This document shows, in pieces, positions 44,854-54,277 of a DNA stretch of 64,000 bases (positions are counted from its first letter, which is position 1; every line of letters starts with the position of its first letter). The stretch covers positions 62,001-126,000 of the forward strand of contig JANXYR010000043.1 in assembly GCA_025355965.1 (NCBI GenBank), given 5' to 3'. The translations under genes were made by a program, and so were the position numbers. The stretch comes from Geobacteraceae bacterium (GTDB lineage: Bacteria; Desulfobacterota; Desulfuromonadia; Geobacterales; Pseudopelobacteraceae). Under the pieces are notes generated by a model. That model ran no database searches. It had not been told where the DNA came from and saw only the letters and a list, made by a program, of their open reading frames with translations.

Positions 44854-47289
44854 ATGTCTGACCGTTACCTTATACCTGCTGATAAACTACGTTGGAACTG
44901 CGATCCGGACCTTCTCGGCTTTGAAACGACTGCAGAACTTCCCGATTTCAATGATGCCATCGGGCAGAAGCGGGCACTGCGTTCCATTGAATTCGGCCTG
45001 GGAGTTGATGGTTCCGGCTTCAATCTGTATATATCCGGCGAAACCGGCACCGGTCGCACATCTACTATCGCCAGCATTCTCAGCAAACGCGCAAAAAACG
45101 AGCCACAGCCACACGACTGGGTATATGTCAATAATTTCAAGGACTCGGATTCTGCAATTTCGCTCGATCTTCCTGCCGGAAAAGGGAGTGAACTAGCCGT
45201 AGATATGAAGGAGTTGATCGAAGCTTTTCGAAAGGACATCCCTAAAGCACTTGAAAGCAGCGAATATGAAAGCAAACGGGCCGAACTGCTTGAGGGCTAC
45301 CAGACCGCTTCAAACGATCTTTTTCAAGAGCTGGAAAAAGGTGCTGAAAAGCTGGGATTCTCACTACAGAGAACTGTCTCCGGCCTGGTGATCGTACCCC
45401 AGAAGACTGGTCGCAACTATACCCAGGAAGAATATGATGCCCTTAACGATAAAAAACGCCTGAAGCTTGAAAAACTTGGCAAGGAACTGACTGAGCAGCT
45501 AAATGAGGTGCTGCGCCAAGTACGTGAGCAGGAAAAGATAACAAAAGACGCTCTCGCTCAGGCCGATCGTGATCTTGGTATGTCCTGCCTTGGACACCGC
45601 CTTGATCCGCTGAGAGAAAAGTATGGTGAACTTGAAAAAATACTCGGTTACCTGGACTCTGTCCAAGAGGACATCTTGATCACTCTGGACGATTTTAAAC
45701 CGCAATCGACGCAACCACAGATTCCCGGCATCAAGATGCCACGTCAGGAGCCCTCTTTTGACCGCTATCAGGTCAATGTTCTGGTTGACAACAAGGATAC
45801 TGATGGTGCTCCTGTGGTATTTGAGTCTAACCCGACTTATAACAACCTTTTCGGGCGAATTGAGCACGTAATGCAGTACGGCGGTGTGGCTGTTACCGAT
45901 TTCACCATGATTCGTTCCGGTGCACTGCATCGTGCCAACGGCGGATATCTGGTAATAGATGCCCGCGAAGTACTGATAAATCCTTTTGTCTGGGATTCAT
46001 TGAAGCGTTGCATCCGCAATAATGAGATCAGGATAGAGGATGTGCTGGAGCAGTACCGTTTCATGACCATGGTTTCACTCAAACCGGAACCGGTCCAGAT
46101 GAGAGCCAAAATTGTCCTAATCGGTACTCCATGGATTTATTACCTGCTGTTCCATCTTGACCCTGATTATCGCAAGTTTTTCAAAGTAAAAGCAGAGTTT
46201 GATAGCCGTGTATCCCGAACACCTGAAATTATGCACGATTATTCTCTTTTTGTTGCCAGCCATTGCCGTACCGAAGGATTGCTTCCATTTCACAATAGTG
46301 GTGTTGCTGCTCTGCTGGAACATACCGCACGTATGGCCGACGACCAGTCAAAGCTTTCCTCCCAGTTTATGGAGATTGCAGATTTTATCCGTGAAATCAG
46401 TTTTTGGGCTAATAAAGCTGGCCGTACTATAATCAGCGGTGACGATGTCCGCGCGGCGGCTGAAGAGAGTCTTTATCGCGTTAACCGTATTGAAGAGCGG
46501 ATGCAGGAACTGTACGATGATGGCATTATCATGGTTGACACCTCTGGTGCCGTTGCAGGACAGATCAACGGCCTGTCCGTCATTTCCCTCGGAGATCATA
46601 CCTTCGGTCGCCCGACCCGCATTACTGCTACTGTCTATACCGGGCAGGACGGAATGATCAACATCGAACGCGAAGTAAAACTTTCCGGGCCAATTCATGA
46701 CAAGGGGGTCCTGATCCTGACCGGCTATCTGGGAGGAACTTTTGCTTCAGAACGTCCGCTGTCATTGTCAGCTTCAATCTGCTTCGAACAGTCCTACGAT
46801 GGCATAGAGGGGGACAGCGCCTCTTCTACTGAACTCTACGCACTTCTGTCGGCTCTTTCAGGCATTGCCATCAAACAGGGCATTGCGGTAACCGGCAGCG
46901 TCAACCAGCGCGGCATGGTTCAACCGATAGGCGGTGTTAATCACAAGATCGAAGGGTTCTTCGCGGTCTGCCGCTCTCAGGGACTGACTGGAGAGCAAGG
47001 GGTCATGATTCCTAAATCTAACGAACGTCATCTTATGCTGCACGAAGATGTAGTTAAGGCGGTCGATGCCGGACAGTTTCATATCTGGAGTGTAGAAACG
47101 ATTGAGCAGGGGATTGAAATCCTGACCGACGCCAAAGCTGGGCAGCGCGGCAAAAACGGTCGGTTTCCCAAAGGTTCAATTTACCAGTTGGTTGATGCAC
47201 GCTTGCTAGCCATGGCAAATCGGCTGAAAGAGCAAAAGCAGAAACCGAAAGTCAAAAAACGGGCAGTCTCAAAAACAAAAGAAAACTGA
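44854..47289 (+). CDS. Lon-like ATP-dependent protease (AAA_32/YcbZ type)
   Basis: 811 residues. The N-terminal part has a Walker A-like ISGETGTGRTSTIAS in which the usual Lys is Arg. A long coiled-coil region (about residues 135-260) follows, then an AAA lid region (VIDAREVLINPFVWDSLKR). The C-terminal Lon protease domain holds the catalytic Ser in EGDSASSTEL and the catalytic Lys in GGVNHKIEGFF. The family resembles E. coli YcbZ (LonH). Because the P-loop Lys is absent, ATP use may differ from standard Lon. ATG 44854 follows AGGAG; the ORF track starts one codon earlier at TTG. Confidence 0.9.
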   Translation: MSDRYLIPADKLRWNCDPDLLGFETTAELPDFNDAIGQKRALRSIEFGLGVDGSGFNLYISGETGTGRTSTIASILSKRAKNEPQPHDWVYVNNFKDSDSAISLDLPAGKGSELAVDMKELIEAFRKDIPKALESSEYESKRAELLEGYQTASNDLFQELEKGAEKLGFSLQRTVSGLVIVPQKTGRNYTQEEYDALNDKKRLKLEKLGKELTEQLNEVLRQVREQEKITKDALAQADRDLGMSCLGHRLDPLREKYGELEKILGYLDSVQEDILITLDDFKPQSTQPQIPGIKMPRQEPSFDRYQVNVLVDNKDTDGAPVVFESNPTYNNLFGRIEHVMQYGGVAVTDFTMIRSGALHRANGGYLVIDAREVLINPFVWDSLKRCIRNNEIRIEDVLEQYRFMTMVSLKPEPVQMRAKIVLIGTPWIYYLLFHLDPDYRKFFKVKAEFDSRVSRTPEIMHDYSLFVASHCRTEGLLPFHNSGVAALLEHTARMADDQSKLSSQFMEIADFIREISFWANKAGRTIISGDDVRAAAEESLYRVNRIEERMQELYDDGIIMVDTSGAVAGQINGLSVISLGDHTFGRPTRITATVYTGQDGMINIEREVKLSGPIHDKGVLILTGYLGGTFASERPLSLSASICFEQSYDGIEGDSASSTELYALLSALSGIAIKQGIAVTGSVNQRGMVQPIGGVNHKIEGFFAVCRSQGLTGEQGVMIPKSNERHLMLHEDVVKAVDAGQFHIWSVETIEQGIEILTDAKAGQRGKNGRFPKGSIYQLVDARLLAMANRLKEQKQKPKVKKRAVSKTKEN

Positions 47290-47312
47290 ATTCGACGAGA
47301 AGGGAGTTTATC

Positions 47313-47720
47313 ATGAGCATACAGTGGAGAGAATCTTTAGCGATCGGCGTAGAAGCAATTGACAATCAACACAAGGAGCTTTTGCTTCGTTTTGACAGGT
47401 TATTGAACGCATGCCAAGCAGGTCAAGGAATTGAAGAGCTCAAAAAACTGCTGGTGTTTCTTGGTGAGTACGTGCATACCCATTTCAATGATGAAGAAGC
47501 ACTTCAGCGCCTGCACCGTTATCCCGAATATGAAACCCATCGGGCAGAACACCTCTATTTTATTGAGCAACTTAATATACTTAATTCTGAAACAGAGGCA
47601 GAGGGCGTTTCCACTCATCATGTCATAGGGACCAACAACATGCTACTAAAATGGTTGCTTAACCACATCTCCAAATCAGATAAGGATTTAGGGGATTTTA
47701 TCAAATCGGGCACTCACTGA
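47313..47720 (+). CDS. Bacteriohemerythrin
   Basis: 135 residues of the four-helix hemerythrin fold. Di-iron ligands lie in AIDNQHKELL, THFNDEEAL, THRAEHLYF and LLNHISKSDKDLGDF. It binds O2 reversibly and may protect an anaerobe from oxygen or deliver it. AAGGGAG lies upstream. It follows the Lon-like gene by 23 bases and ends before a terminator. Confidence 0.95.
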   Translation: MSIQWRESLAIGVEAIDNQHKELLLRFDRLLNACQAGQGIEELKKLLVFLGEYVHTHFNDEEALQRLHRYPEYETHRAEHLYFIEQLNILNSETEAEGVSTHHVIGTNNMLLKWLLNHISKSDKDLGDFIKSGTH

Positions 47721-47727
47721 CAAACAA

Positions 47728-47760
47728 AGCACGGGGGCCCAAACTCTGCGCCCCTGTGCT
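47728..47760 (+). terminator. Hairpin terminator after the hemerythrin gene
   Basis: An 11-bp stem AGCACGGGGGC with GCCCCTGTGCT (one G-T pair) around an 11-nt loop. There is no long T-run. Confidence 0.6.
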
Positions 47761-47787
47761 GGGTAAACATTTATAATCCATCCACAA

Positions 47788-47967
47788 TCAGACGCAGTCT
47801 GCTCGCCAGAGGCACTCTGCCTGACCACATTCAGAAACCTGCCCGGTTTCAAAACAGATGGCGTTACCTTCTGCCAACTGTATGGCTCGCACCAATTCAG
47901 CCTTTTTCAGCTTGCCAACCTTGATATCATGTTGCTTTGCAATCTTTTTGATTTCTTCAAGATTCAT
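47788..47967 (-). CDS. Small SAP/Rho-N-like protein with C-terminal Cys cluster (59 aa)
   Basis: Missed by the ORF track because it is under 60 residues. It reads MNLEEIKKIAKQHDIKVGKL, then KKAELVRAIQLAEGN (a SAP/Rho-N-type helix-extended-helix), then CFETG, CGQAECLWRADC. Four or more Cys in the C-terminal 22 residues could bind a metal. AGGAG lies 9 bases before ATG. It is convergent with the hemerythrin gene. The same architecture recurs as small orphan proteins in related bacteria, as far as I recall. Nucleic-acid binding is inferred. Confidence 0.8.
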   Translation of the reverse strand: MNLEEIKKIAKQHDIKVGKLKKAELVRAIQLAEGNAICFETGQVSECGQAECLWRADCV

Positions 47968-48049
47968 TTTTAAATTCTCCTACTCATGTGGTGGGTAACA
48001 ATTGGCGGTATTCTACCGTACTATTTTTCATAGTCAAGCTCTTGATACA

Positions 48050-48088
48050 AAAAAAAAGGCGGAACAGCAACTGTCCGCCTCTTTTTTT
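48050..48088. terminator. Terminator downstream of purC
   Basis: Stem GGCGGA/TCCGCC (extended by flanking A/T pairs) with long A- and T-runs on both sides. It works in the purC direction (minus) and could also act on the plus strand. Confidence 0.8.
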
Positions 48089-48104
48089 ATTTTTGGGTCT
48101 AAAT

Positions 48105-48995
48105 CTATACTGAAATTCCGGCAATTCTCTGCAACGCTTCGCGATATTTATCAGCTGTCTTATCCAAAATCTCCTGCGGCAGCACTGGTGCCGGAGCACA
48201 CTTTCCCCAGTCAAGGGTTTCCAGGTAATCACGCAAGAATTGCTTATCGAAACTCGGTTGCTGTCCACCCGGCTTATATGCTTCCTTCAGCCAGAACCGG
48301 CTTGAATCGGGGGTCATGCATTCATCAATAATAATCAGTTCACCATTATAAACACCAAACTCGAACTTCGTATCGGCAATAATAATTCCCTTTTTATCAG
48401 CCAGATCACGCGCACGGATATAAATCTTAAGGGTGTAATCACGCGCTTTTTCCGCAAGATCACGACCACAGAGTTCCACCATCTTTTCAAAGGAAATTGT
48501 TTCATCGTGAGCGCCTAGATCGGCCTTGGTAGAAGGGGTGAAGATCGGCTCCGGCAGGCGATCTGACTCTTTCAGACCAGTCGGCAATTTAATGCCACTG
48601 ATTTCACCTGTTGTCTTGTAATCCTTCCAGCCAGAACCGGAGACATAACCACGCACGATACATTCTACCGGCAGCGGAGTTGCCTTTTTGACCAACATCG
48701 AACGCCCTTTGAGAATTTCAGCGTAAGGCTGGCATTCAGCGGGGTAGTCAGCGACATCAATAGATATAATGTGGTTAGGAACGATGTCTTCCATCTGGCG
48801 GAACCAGAAGGCAGATATCTGGGTCAGAACAAATCCCTTATCCGGAATTGGCTCATTCATGATCACATCAAAAGCCGAAATTCGGTCAGATGTCACCAGC
48901 AAAAGAGTCTCGCCCAGATCATAAATATCGCGCACCTTACCTCGAGCTATCAGGTTCAAACCGGGAAAATCAGTTTGCAGAACAAGTGTTGACAT
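48105..48995 (-). CDS. purC: Phosphoribosylaminoimidazole-succinocarboxamide synthase
   Basis: 296 residues, the longer SAICAR synthetase form. [32 protein letters not shown] is the diagnostic N-terminus; [15 protein letters not shown] and DTKFEFGVY and [15 protein letters not shown] follow. It joins aspartate to CAIR in purine synthesis. It begins 9 bases after the ppiD stop, suggesting co-transcription. Confidence 0.96.
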   Translation of the reverse strand: MSTLVLQTDFPGLNLIARGKVRDIYDLGETLLLVTSDRISAFDVIMNEPIPDKGFVLTQISAFWFRQMEDIVPNHIISIDVADYPAECQPYAEILKGRSMLVKKATPLPVECIVRGYVSGSGWKDYKTTGEISGIKLPTGLKESDRLPEPIFTPSTKADLGAHDETISFEKMVELCGRDLAEKARDYTLKIYIRARDLADKKGIIIADTKFEFGVYNGELIIIDECMTPDSSRFWLKEAYKPGGQQPSFDKQFLRDYLETLDWGKCAPAPVLPQEILDKTADKYREALQRIAGISV

Positions 48996-49004
48996 ATCAG
49001 CCTC

Positions 49005-50591
49005 CTATTTATCGGTAATCAGTGCCTGATTTATCTCTATTTTTGCTTTTCCCCGCAACCCTTTGACCCATTCGGCCAAGATATTTTCCTGTTTTTTAGG
49101 GAGCATCGTCTTCTTTAGCGTTTCCTTTACTGAATCAAACTGTTCTTTTGGCGCGTCCGTACGGCTCTTTACTCGAACAGCGTACCAGCGATTTGCGACT
49201 TTAAAGGGAGTGGCAGGTACCTGTGATGCCGAGAGTTTAAAAACTGCTTCTACTATTTCGGGAGAGGTGCCTATGACTGGGATATCACCTTTGGCAGAGT
49301 AACCGAAGCTTCCAGTAGTTTGGGTTTTGAGTGCGACTTTAGTCGACAACTGTTTTGCCGCATTTTCAGCTTTTGCCTTAGCCAGCTCGACCGCTTTGGC
49401 CGCCTTGGCTTTTTCCTCAACAGCTCCTCTTATTTCGGCCAGCGCCGGGACAGTTGAAGCTTTACGTTCTTTAGCCTTGAGAATATATATTCCCTTTGCT
49501 GTTTCAACCGGTCCGCCAAGCTCACCCTGCTTAAGCTCAAGAGCTTTTTTGATCACTGCTGTTTCGCCAATGAGTGAGGCAGGAGGTGCGCTCGCAGGAA
49601 ACAGAGTCGTTTCCTGAACCTTTTGTTTCAACTCACCGGCAATCAGGCTCAAATCACCTGACTTGATATTTTTATACAATGTGTCGGCAGCCAGTTCAAA
49701 CATTTGCTTGGCCGTCTTCTGTTTAGTCGCTTCAACCTTAACCTTTTCCTTAACTTCAGTTAAAGGCTGAATACCGTCCTTTCCTTGCCAACGGTCAATA
49801 TTTTTCTGATAAAATGTCTGAATTTCCTCTTCCGACACGGATGTTTTTGCGGCCTGTGAAGCCGGGTCGAGCAGAATATACGAAAGCGCCACTTTTTCAG
49901 CAGTTTTAAAATCATTTGGATTTTTCTGCAGATGCTCGTTCAAGTCGGCATCACCAAGCTTTACCTCCGCGACCACATCTGAGGGGGCATAGGCAATATA
50001 CTCAAGATCCAGTTTGTCATTCTCTTTTTTATACTGTGCCAGGGCATCGGCATCAGTAACAACGGCCTTATTCTTGATTGATTGTTGAACTTTTCTGAGC
50101 ATAACTTCAGCTTCATGCCCTTCCTCAAAATCCTTTGCAGTCATACGGTTTGACCTTAAAATTTGCTGATATTGGTCAAAACTGAATTTGCCACCTCTCT
50201 GGAACATCGGCATGGATTCTATTGAGGCAGAAACCTCCGCTTTTGAAACCTTGATTCCGAGTGATTTGGCCTCCTTCATCGCTAGCAGATTATCAATCAA
50301 ACCATCGAGTGCAACTTTTCTTAATCCCAGCATTTTTTCCATCTCGGGCGGAATCGACTGGCCATAGATTTGCTGGTACATACTTCTGATACGCTGGTAG
50401 GCAGTCTGGTACTCTTCGAGAGAAATCTTTGTGCCGTTCACCTTGGCGGCATACCCCCCTTTCCCCCCACCCATTCCATCACTACCCTTCCCCCACACGA
50501 GAAAGATAGTTCCCACAAAGGAAAGGACAATGATAACAAAGACAATCTTGATGACAATTGAATCTTTCTGCTTACGCATGGTACTCAGCAT
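49005..50591 (-). CDS. PpiD/SurA-like membrane-anchored peptidyl-prolyl isomerase or periplasmic chaperone
   Basis: 528 residues. One N-terminal anchor (IVIKIVFVIIVLSFVGTIFLVWG), a SurA_N-like domain (VNGTKISLEEYQTAYQRIRSMY) and a parvulin-like central region (TLYKNIKSGDLSLIAGELKQ and LKQGELGGPVETAKGIYILKAKE), then a second chaperone segment. PpiD helps newly exported proteins fold at the Sec exit. ATG 50591 follows AAGGAG by 8 bases; the ORF-track start 50636 is rejected. It precedes purC by 9 bases. Confidence 0.88.
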   Translation of the reverse strand: MLSTMRKQKDSIVIKIVFVIIVLSFVGTIFLVWGKGSDGMGGGKGGYAAKVNGTKISLEEYQTAYQRIRSMYQQIYGQSIPPEMEKMLGLRKVALDGLIDNLLAMKEAKSLGIKVSKAEVSASIESMPMFQRGGKFSFDQYQQILRSNRMTAKDFEEGHEAEVMLRKVQQSIKNKAVVTDADALAQYKKENDKLDLEYIAYAPSDVVAEVKLGDADLNEHLQKNPNDFKTAEKVALSYILLDPASQAAKTSVSEEEIQTFYQKNIDRWQGKDGIQPLTEVKEKVKVEATKQKTAKQMFELAADTLYKNIKSGDLSLIAGELKQKVQETTLFPASAPPASLIGETAVIKKALELKQGELGGPVETAKGIYILKAKERKASTVPALAEIRGAVEEKAKAAKAVELAKAKAENAAKQLSTKVALKTQTTGSFGYSAKGDIPVIGTSPEIVEAVFKLSASQVPATPFKVANRWYAVRVKSRTDAPKEQFDSVKETLKKTMLPKKQENILAEWVKGLRGKAKIEINQALITDK

Positions 50592-50900
50592 AAATGGTGC
50601 TCCTTGGCATATTGAAAGTACGTAAAACGCCGCCAAGAGCGGCGGGAGCGAATACTACTATACGTACACACTGATTGCAAGCGCTTGTTTATAGTGTCCT
50701 CACCCCGCCAAACTGGATAAGTACTTTAACAACGTTGTTTTTTGTCCAAAAACAACTTTTAACTTACTAATATTGCATATACATGTTGAGGCGATTTTAT
50801 TTAGTCTGAATATATTCTTGAGTTTACGCAGCCATTCAGGTACGATTTTTAGTTCGGGAGCAATTTATCTATCATCACTGAAAAATGGTACGGGAGCCTT

Positions 50901-51977
50901 ATGAGTACAGAATATGTTCCGAAATGGATAGCATGGGAAACCACGCAAAAATGCAACCTACACTGTGTACACTGCCGTTGTTCATCTGATCTGACCTCTT
51001 CAGAAGGTGACTTTACTACTGCAGAAGGAAAGAAACTCCTTAAGGATATTGCCGATTTTTCCAAACCGGTTGTCGTTCTTTCCGGTGGAGAGCCGCTGTT
51101 ACGCCCCGACATCTTTGAACTTGCAGAGTACGGCACATCCCTTGGCCTACGGATGTGCATGGCGACCAATGGTTCATTAGTTACTGACGAAATCTGTCAA
51201 AAAATGAAACTGGCCGATATAAAAATGGTTTCTCTGTCGCTTGATGGATCTACAGCCGAAGTACACGACAATTTCCGCCAGTCCCCCGGTTCATTTGAAG
51301 GAGTAGTACGGGCAGCAGAAATATTCCGAAGAAATGGCCAAAAGTTTTTGATTAATTCTTCTTTCACCAAACGGAATCAAACAGACATTGCCGCCACCTT
51401 CAAGACGGCAAAAGGACTGGGTGCTACCGCTTGGTATATGTTCATGATCGTCCCGACCGGGCGCGGCGAAGAGATTATGAGTGAACTTATCTCAAAAGAA
51501 GATTACGAAGAGATTCTGGACTGGCACTACCAGCAGGAAAAGATGGAGGACGATATCCTGATGCGCCCGACCTGCGCTCCTCACTACTACAGAATCGTAC
51601 CACAGAAAGCGAAAGCAGAAGGAACCACGTTCGAACGTCGCTCCCTGACCTTTTCCACCGGAGGCGGAAAGGGTTGCATCGCCGCACAATCCATCTGTTT
51701 GATTGACTGCTTTGGCAACGTAAAGCCTTGCTCCTATTTTCACAGAACAGCCGGCAACATAAAGCAGACCCCTTTCCGTGAAATTTGGGAAAGTTCCGAA
51801 CTATTTAAAGATCTGCGAGATTTTAAATCTTATAAAGGGAAGTGCGGCCAGTGCGAATATATCAACGTCTGTGGTGGGTGTCGTGCCAGGGCCGATGCTG
51901 TATATGGCGACTATATGGAAGAGGAACCATTCTGTAACTATGTTCCGATTAAAATGCAGCGGGAAAATGCCAAATAG
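50901..51977 (+). CDS. AhbD/NirJ-like radical SAM protein with SPASM domain
   Basis: 358 residues. The radical SAM cluster motif is CNLHCVHC, with [13 protein letters not shown] and SLSLDG. The C-terminal SPASM-type Cys set ([19 protein letters not shown] and [13 protein letters not shown]) binds further Fe-S clusters. The opening [16 protein letters not shown] is typical of the AhbD/NirJ group acting in siroheme-dependent haem or haem d1 synthesis. AhbD oxidatively decarboxylates iron-coproporphyrin side chains. No other ahb genes are nearby, so the precise role is uncertain. Confidence 0.85.
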   Translation: MSTEYVPKWIAWETTQKCNLHCVHCRCSSDLTSSEGDFTTAEGKKLLKDIADFSKPVVVLSGGEPLLRPDIFELAEYGTSLGLRMCMATNGSLVTDEICQKMKLADIKMVSLSLDGSTAEVHDNFRQSPGSFEGVVRAAEIFRRNGQKFLINSSFTKRNQTDIAATFKTAKGLGATAWYMFMIVPTGRGEEIMSELISKEDYEEILDWHYQQEKMEDDILMRPTCAPHYYRIVPQKAKAEGTTFERRSLTFSTGGGKGCIAAQSICLIDCFGNVKPCSYFHRTAGNIKQTPFREIWESSELFKDLRDFKSYKGKCGQCEYINVCGGCRARADAVYGDYMEEEPFCNYVPIKMQRENAK

Positions 51978-51989
51978 CACATTTTCCTA

Positions 51990-52018
51990 TTGACAGCAGC
52001 GACCTGAGACGTTATAAG
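51990..52018 (+). promoter_or_regulatory. Promoter of the tRNA-Phe gene
   Basis: TTGACA (51990-51995), a 17-base spacer and TATAAG (52013-52018), 12 bases before the tRNA. A near-consensus sigma-70 promoter. Confidence 0.75.
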
Positions 52019-52030
52019 AGAAATCCTTTT

Positions 52031-52106
52031 GCCCAGGTAGCTCAGTCGGTAGAGCAGAGGATTGAAAATCCTCGTGTCGGCGGTTCGATTCCGTCCCTGG
52101 GCACCA
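52031..52106 (+). tRNA. tRNA-Phe (GAA)
   Basis: 76 bases that fold as a tRNA: acceptor GCCCAGG/CCTGGGC, D arm GCTCAGTCGGTAGAGC, anticodon stem GAGGA/TCCTC with loop TTGAAAA (anticodon GAA, Phe), T arm with GGTTCGATTCC, and an encoded CCA. Its 3' end is the integration site of the island that follows. The tRNA stays intact because the element carries a copy of the 3' end. Confidence 0.98.
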
Positions 52107-52108
52107 CT
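52088..52108 (+). repeat. attL core: 3' end of tRNA-Phe
   Basis: A 21-bp sequence starting ATTCCGTCCCTGGGCACCAC is repeated exactly at 60475-60495. This copy is the last 19 bases of tRNA-Phe plus two bases beyond it. Confidence 0.9.
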
Positions 52109-52209
52109 TAGTTTTGTTTGGTAATGATTTCACTATGTTACAGCTTTTTTGAAAGCCTCCAAGTCATGACGGTACACAACCGGCACACAGACTTCTGGAG
52201 GCTTTTTTT

Positions 52210-53637
52210 ATGCAGAATTTGCTCTGTACACCGCACGGTTATTATTTTAGAATGCGAGTCCCGCAACGGTATCGTGACCACTTCAAACGTCGTGAGTTTA
52301 AAAAGTCCCTGAAAACAGTCGATTTGCAAGAAGCACAAAAGAAGGCGTTATGTCTTGCCGCCCAGATTGAAGACTGCATTCAACGACTGGATGTACTTAA
52401 AGGATATCGTATGGCAAGACTGCCGTTATTCACAGACATAAAAGTCGCAGAAGTTGCCGTGACACGGGACGGTTACAGAATCATCGGCCTTGAGACAGAT
52501 CCACTTCATGCGGAAACTGAAGCAGCGCAAGCCAGAGAACTATATGCAGCAGCTGAAGCAGCTCATTTGAAATTCGTCAATGATACACCGCCCGTACCAG
52601 TGCCTGTACAAGATGACAGTGCCGCACCAGTAAAACTGTTTGCGCAATTGATCGAAGATTTCGTAGCCGAGAAAATGATCTCCGGCTCATGGAAGAATGC
52701 CCGGACTAAAGGCAGAAAACAGCAGCTACTGCGATGCCTTGAGTATTTCGGAAATTGCAACATAGCGACAATCACACGCGATGACGCGATGCAATTCATG
52801 CAGACGGTTATGAAACTGCCGCTGAACATAAAGAAAAACAAACGATTTGACGGCATGACATTAACCGAGATCGCGACAAAGAACAAAGGCCCAACACTAT
52901 CGCCAAAATCGATCAACATGCTGATGACAGATATCGCATCGCTGTTCAAGTGGTGTAAGCGATTCGGGTATATCGAAAATAACAATTTTGAAGGACTATC
53001 AGTAAAAGAAACAGCACAGGAAATTACGCAGCGTCTACCATACACGACAGCAGAACTGAAACTGCTATTTAACGACACCATATTCCAGCACCAAAAGTGT
53101 GAAGCGTCAGAAGTCTTCATACCGCTAATCGGACTGTTCACCGGTGCTCGTCTCAACGAAATATGCCAGCTGCATACCGACGATATCCAAGAGATCGGCG
53201 GAATCTGGACAATTGACATAAACACCAACGACGAGCAAAAATCGGTAAAGACAAAAGACAGTCGGAGAATAATACCATTGCACCCAGATATTATTACCGC
53301 CGGGTTCATAAAATACGTGCAGAAACTTAAACCGGGTAGAGTGTTCCCAAACTTGAAACACAAAGACGGCACATTCTCAGCGGACTACACCAAGAGATTT
53401 AAAACCGTGCGTGACCGTGCAGGCATCGCTAAAGCAGACTTCCACTCATTCCGGCACCTTTTCTCGTCAGAAATGGAAAAACGAAACATACCTGAGCATC
53501 TGGTAGCGATGCTCTTAGGACATCATCACCAGCAGATAACTTTCAGCCGATACGGAGGCCCAAAAGATATCGAGCGGCTTGCAGAAATTGTGAATAGCCT
53601 AACGTTTCCGATTACCATTCCAGCATGGAACAACTAG
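52210..53637 (+). CDS. Tyrosine-type site-specific integrase
   Basis: 475 residues. An N-terminal DUF6538-like start (MQNLLCTPHGYYFRMRVPQRYRDHFKRREFKKSL), a SAM-like core-binding region (about 140-240) and a catalytic domain with Arg in LFTGARLNEICQL, HxxR in FHSFRHLFSSEM, His in LLGHHHQQ and the nucleophile Tyr in FSRYGG. Its gene starts about 100 bases inside the island next to tRNA-Phe and reads away from it. A stem-loop overlapping the start region (AAAGCCTCC/GGAGGCTTT, 52152-52206) may end tRNA transcription or limit integrase expression. It should insert and excise the island. Confidence 0.95.
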   Translation: MQNLLCTPHGYYFRMRVPQRYRDHFKRREFKKSLKTVDLQEAQKKALCLAAQIEDCIQRLDVLKGYRMARLPLFTDIKVAEVAVTRDGYRIIGLETDPLHAETEAAQARELYAAAEAAHLKFVNDTPPVPVPVQDDSAAPVKLFAQLIEDFVAEKMISGSWKNARTKGRKQQLLRCLEYFGNCNIATITRDDAMQFMQTVMKLPLNIKKNKRFDGMTLTEIATKNKGPTLSPKSINMLMTDIASLFKWCKRFGYIENNNFEGLSVKETAQEITQRLPYTTAELKLLFNDTIFQHQKCEASEVFIPLIGLFTGARLNEICQLHTDDIQEIGGIWTIDINTNDEQKSVKTKDSRRIIPLHPDIITAGFIKYVQKLKPGRVFPNLKHKDGTFSADYTKRFKTVRDRAGIAKADFHSFRHLFSSEMEKRNIPEHLVAMLLGHHHQQITFSRYGGPKDIERLAEIVNSLTFPITIPAWNN

Positions 53638-54277
53638 AATCAACCCTGATGCCTCAGGAACCATCAGAATATTTGAGATAATAGTAACTATCCAGTTACA
53701 AATTGAAACACCCTGAGAAACTACAGGTTCCCCCTGTCTGTGCGCCTACCCGCTCAAATATCTGCAAATAATTCTGAATATTGCTGAAAGTGTGTTTCTG
53801 AGCGCACTTTCAGCTTTCCAATCTTTTCGATGTAGTCACCCATCTTCCCATTTTTTAGCGTAATCCGTGATATTTTCAGCCTTGATATAGTCTCCCCAGT
53901 ACCCAACGCCCAGAAACATTAAAAATTACCAAAACAACCTACTGGCGCCTTAACATGAATACACCCTAAAGGGCGTATTCATTCAGGAACCTACAGTACC
54001 CTGTAGTCTGTTGGGTCATGGAAAAATATTTATTTTTCGTACCCAACATGGGTTCGTTGGACTATCCGGCTGGTTCTGGCCGGACTGGCTGGCCGAAGAC
54101 AACACTACCGGCAGAAACAGGATATGATAGAAAAATCAGAAAATAGTACGGACGCCAGCAACAGGCAGAACCTGTTCCGGCGTGTTTGTATCGCGTTGAA
54201 CTCTTCTCTCTGCGGCTTTTCTTGATAATTCAATCATGCAGCATATTTCTGAATTTTCTAAGTAAGGAGGCAAAGCG
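53638..54277 (+). other. Gene-free island stretch with three strong hairpins
   Basis: No convincing ORF in 640 bases. Three stem-loops: GCTGAAAGTGTG/CGCACTTTCAGC (53783-53814), TGAATACACCC/GGGCGTATTCA (53956-53981) and CTACAG/CTGTAG (53991-54006). One may end integrase transcription. The sequence then contains CGGCTGGTTCTGGCCGG-type short repeats near 54067. Role otherwise unknown. Confidence 0.5.
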
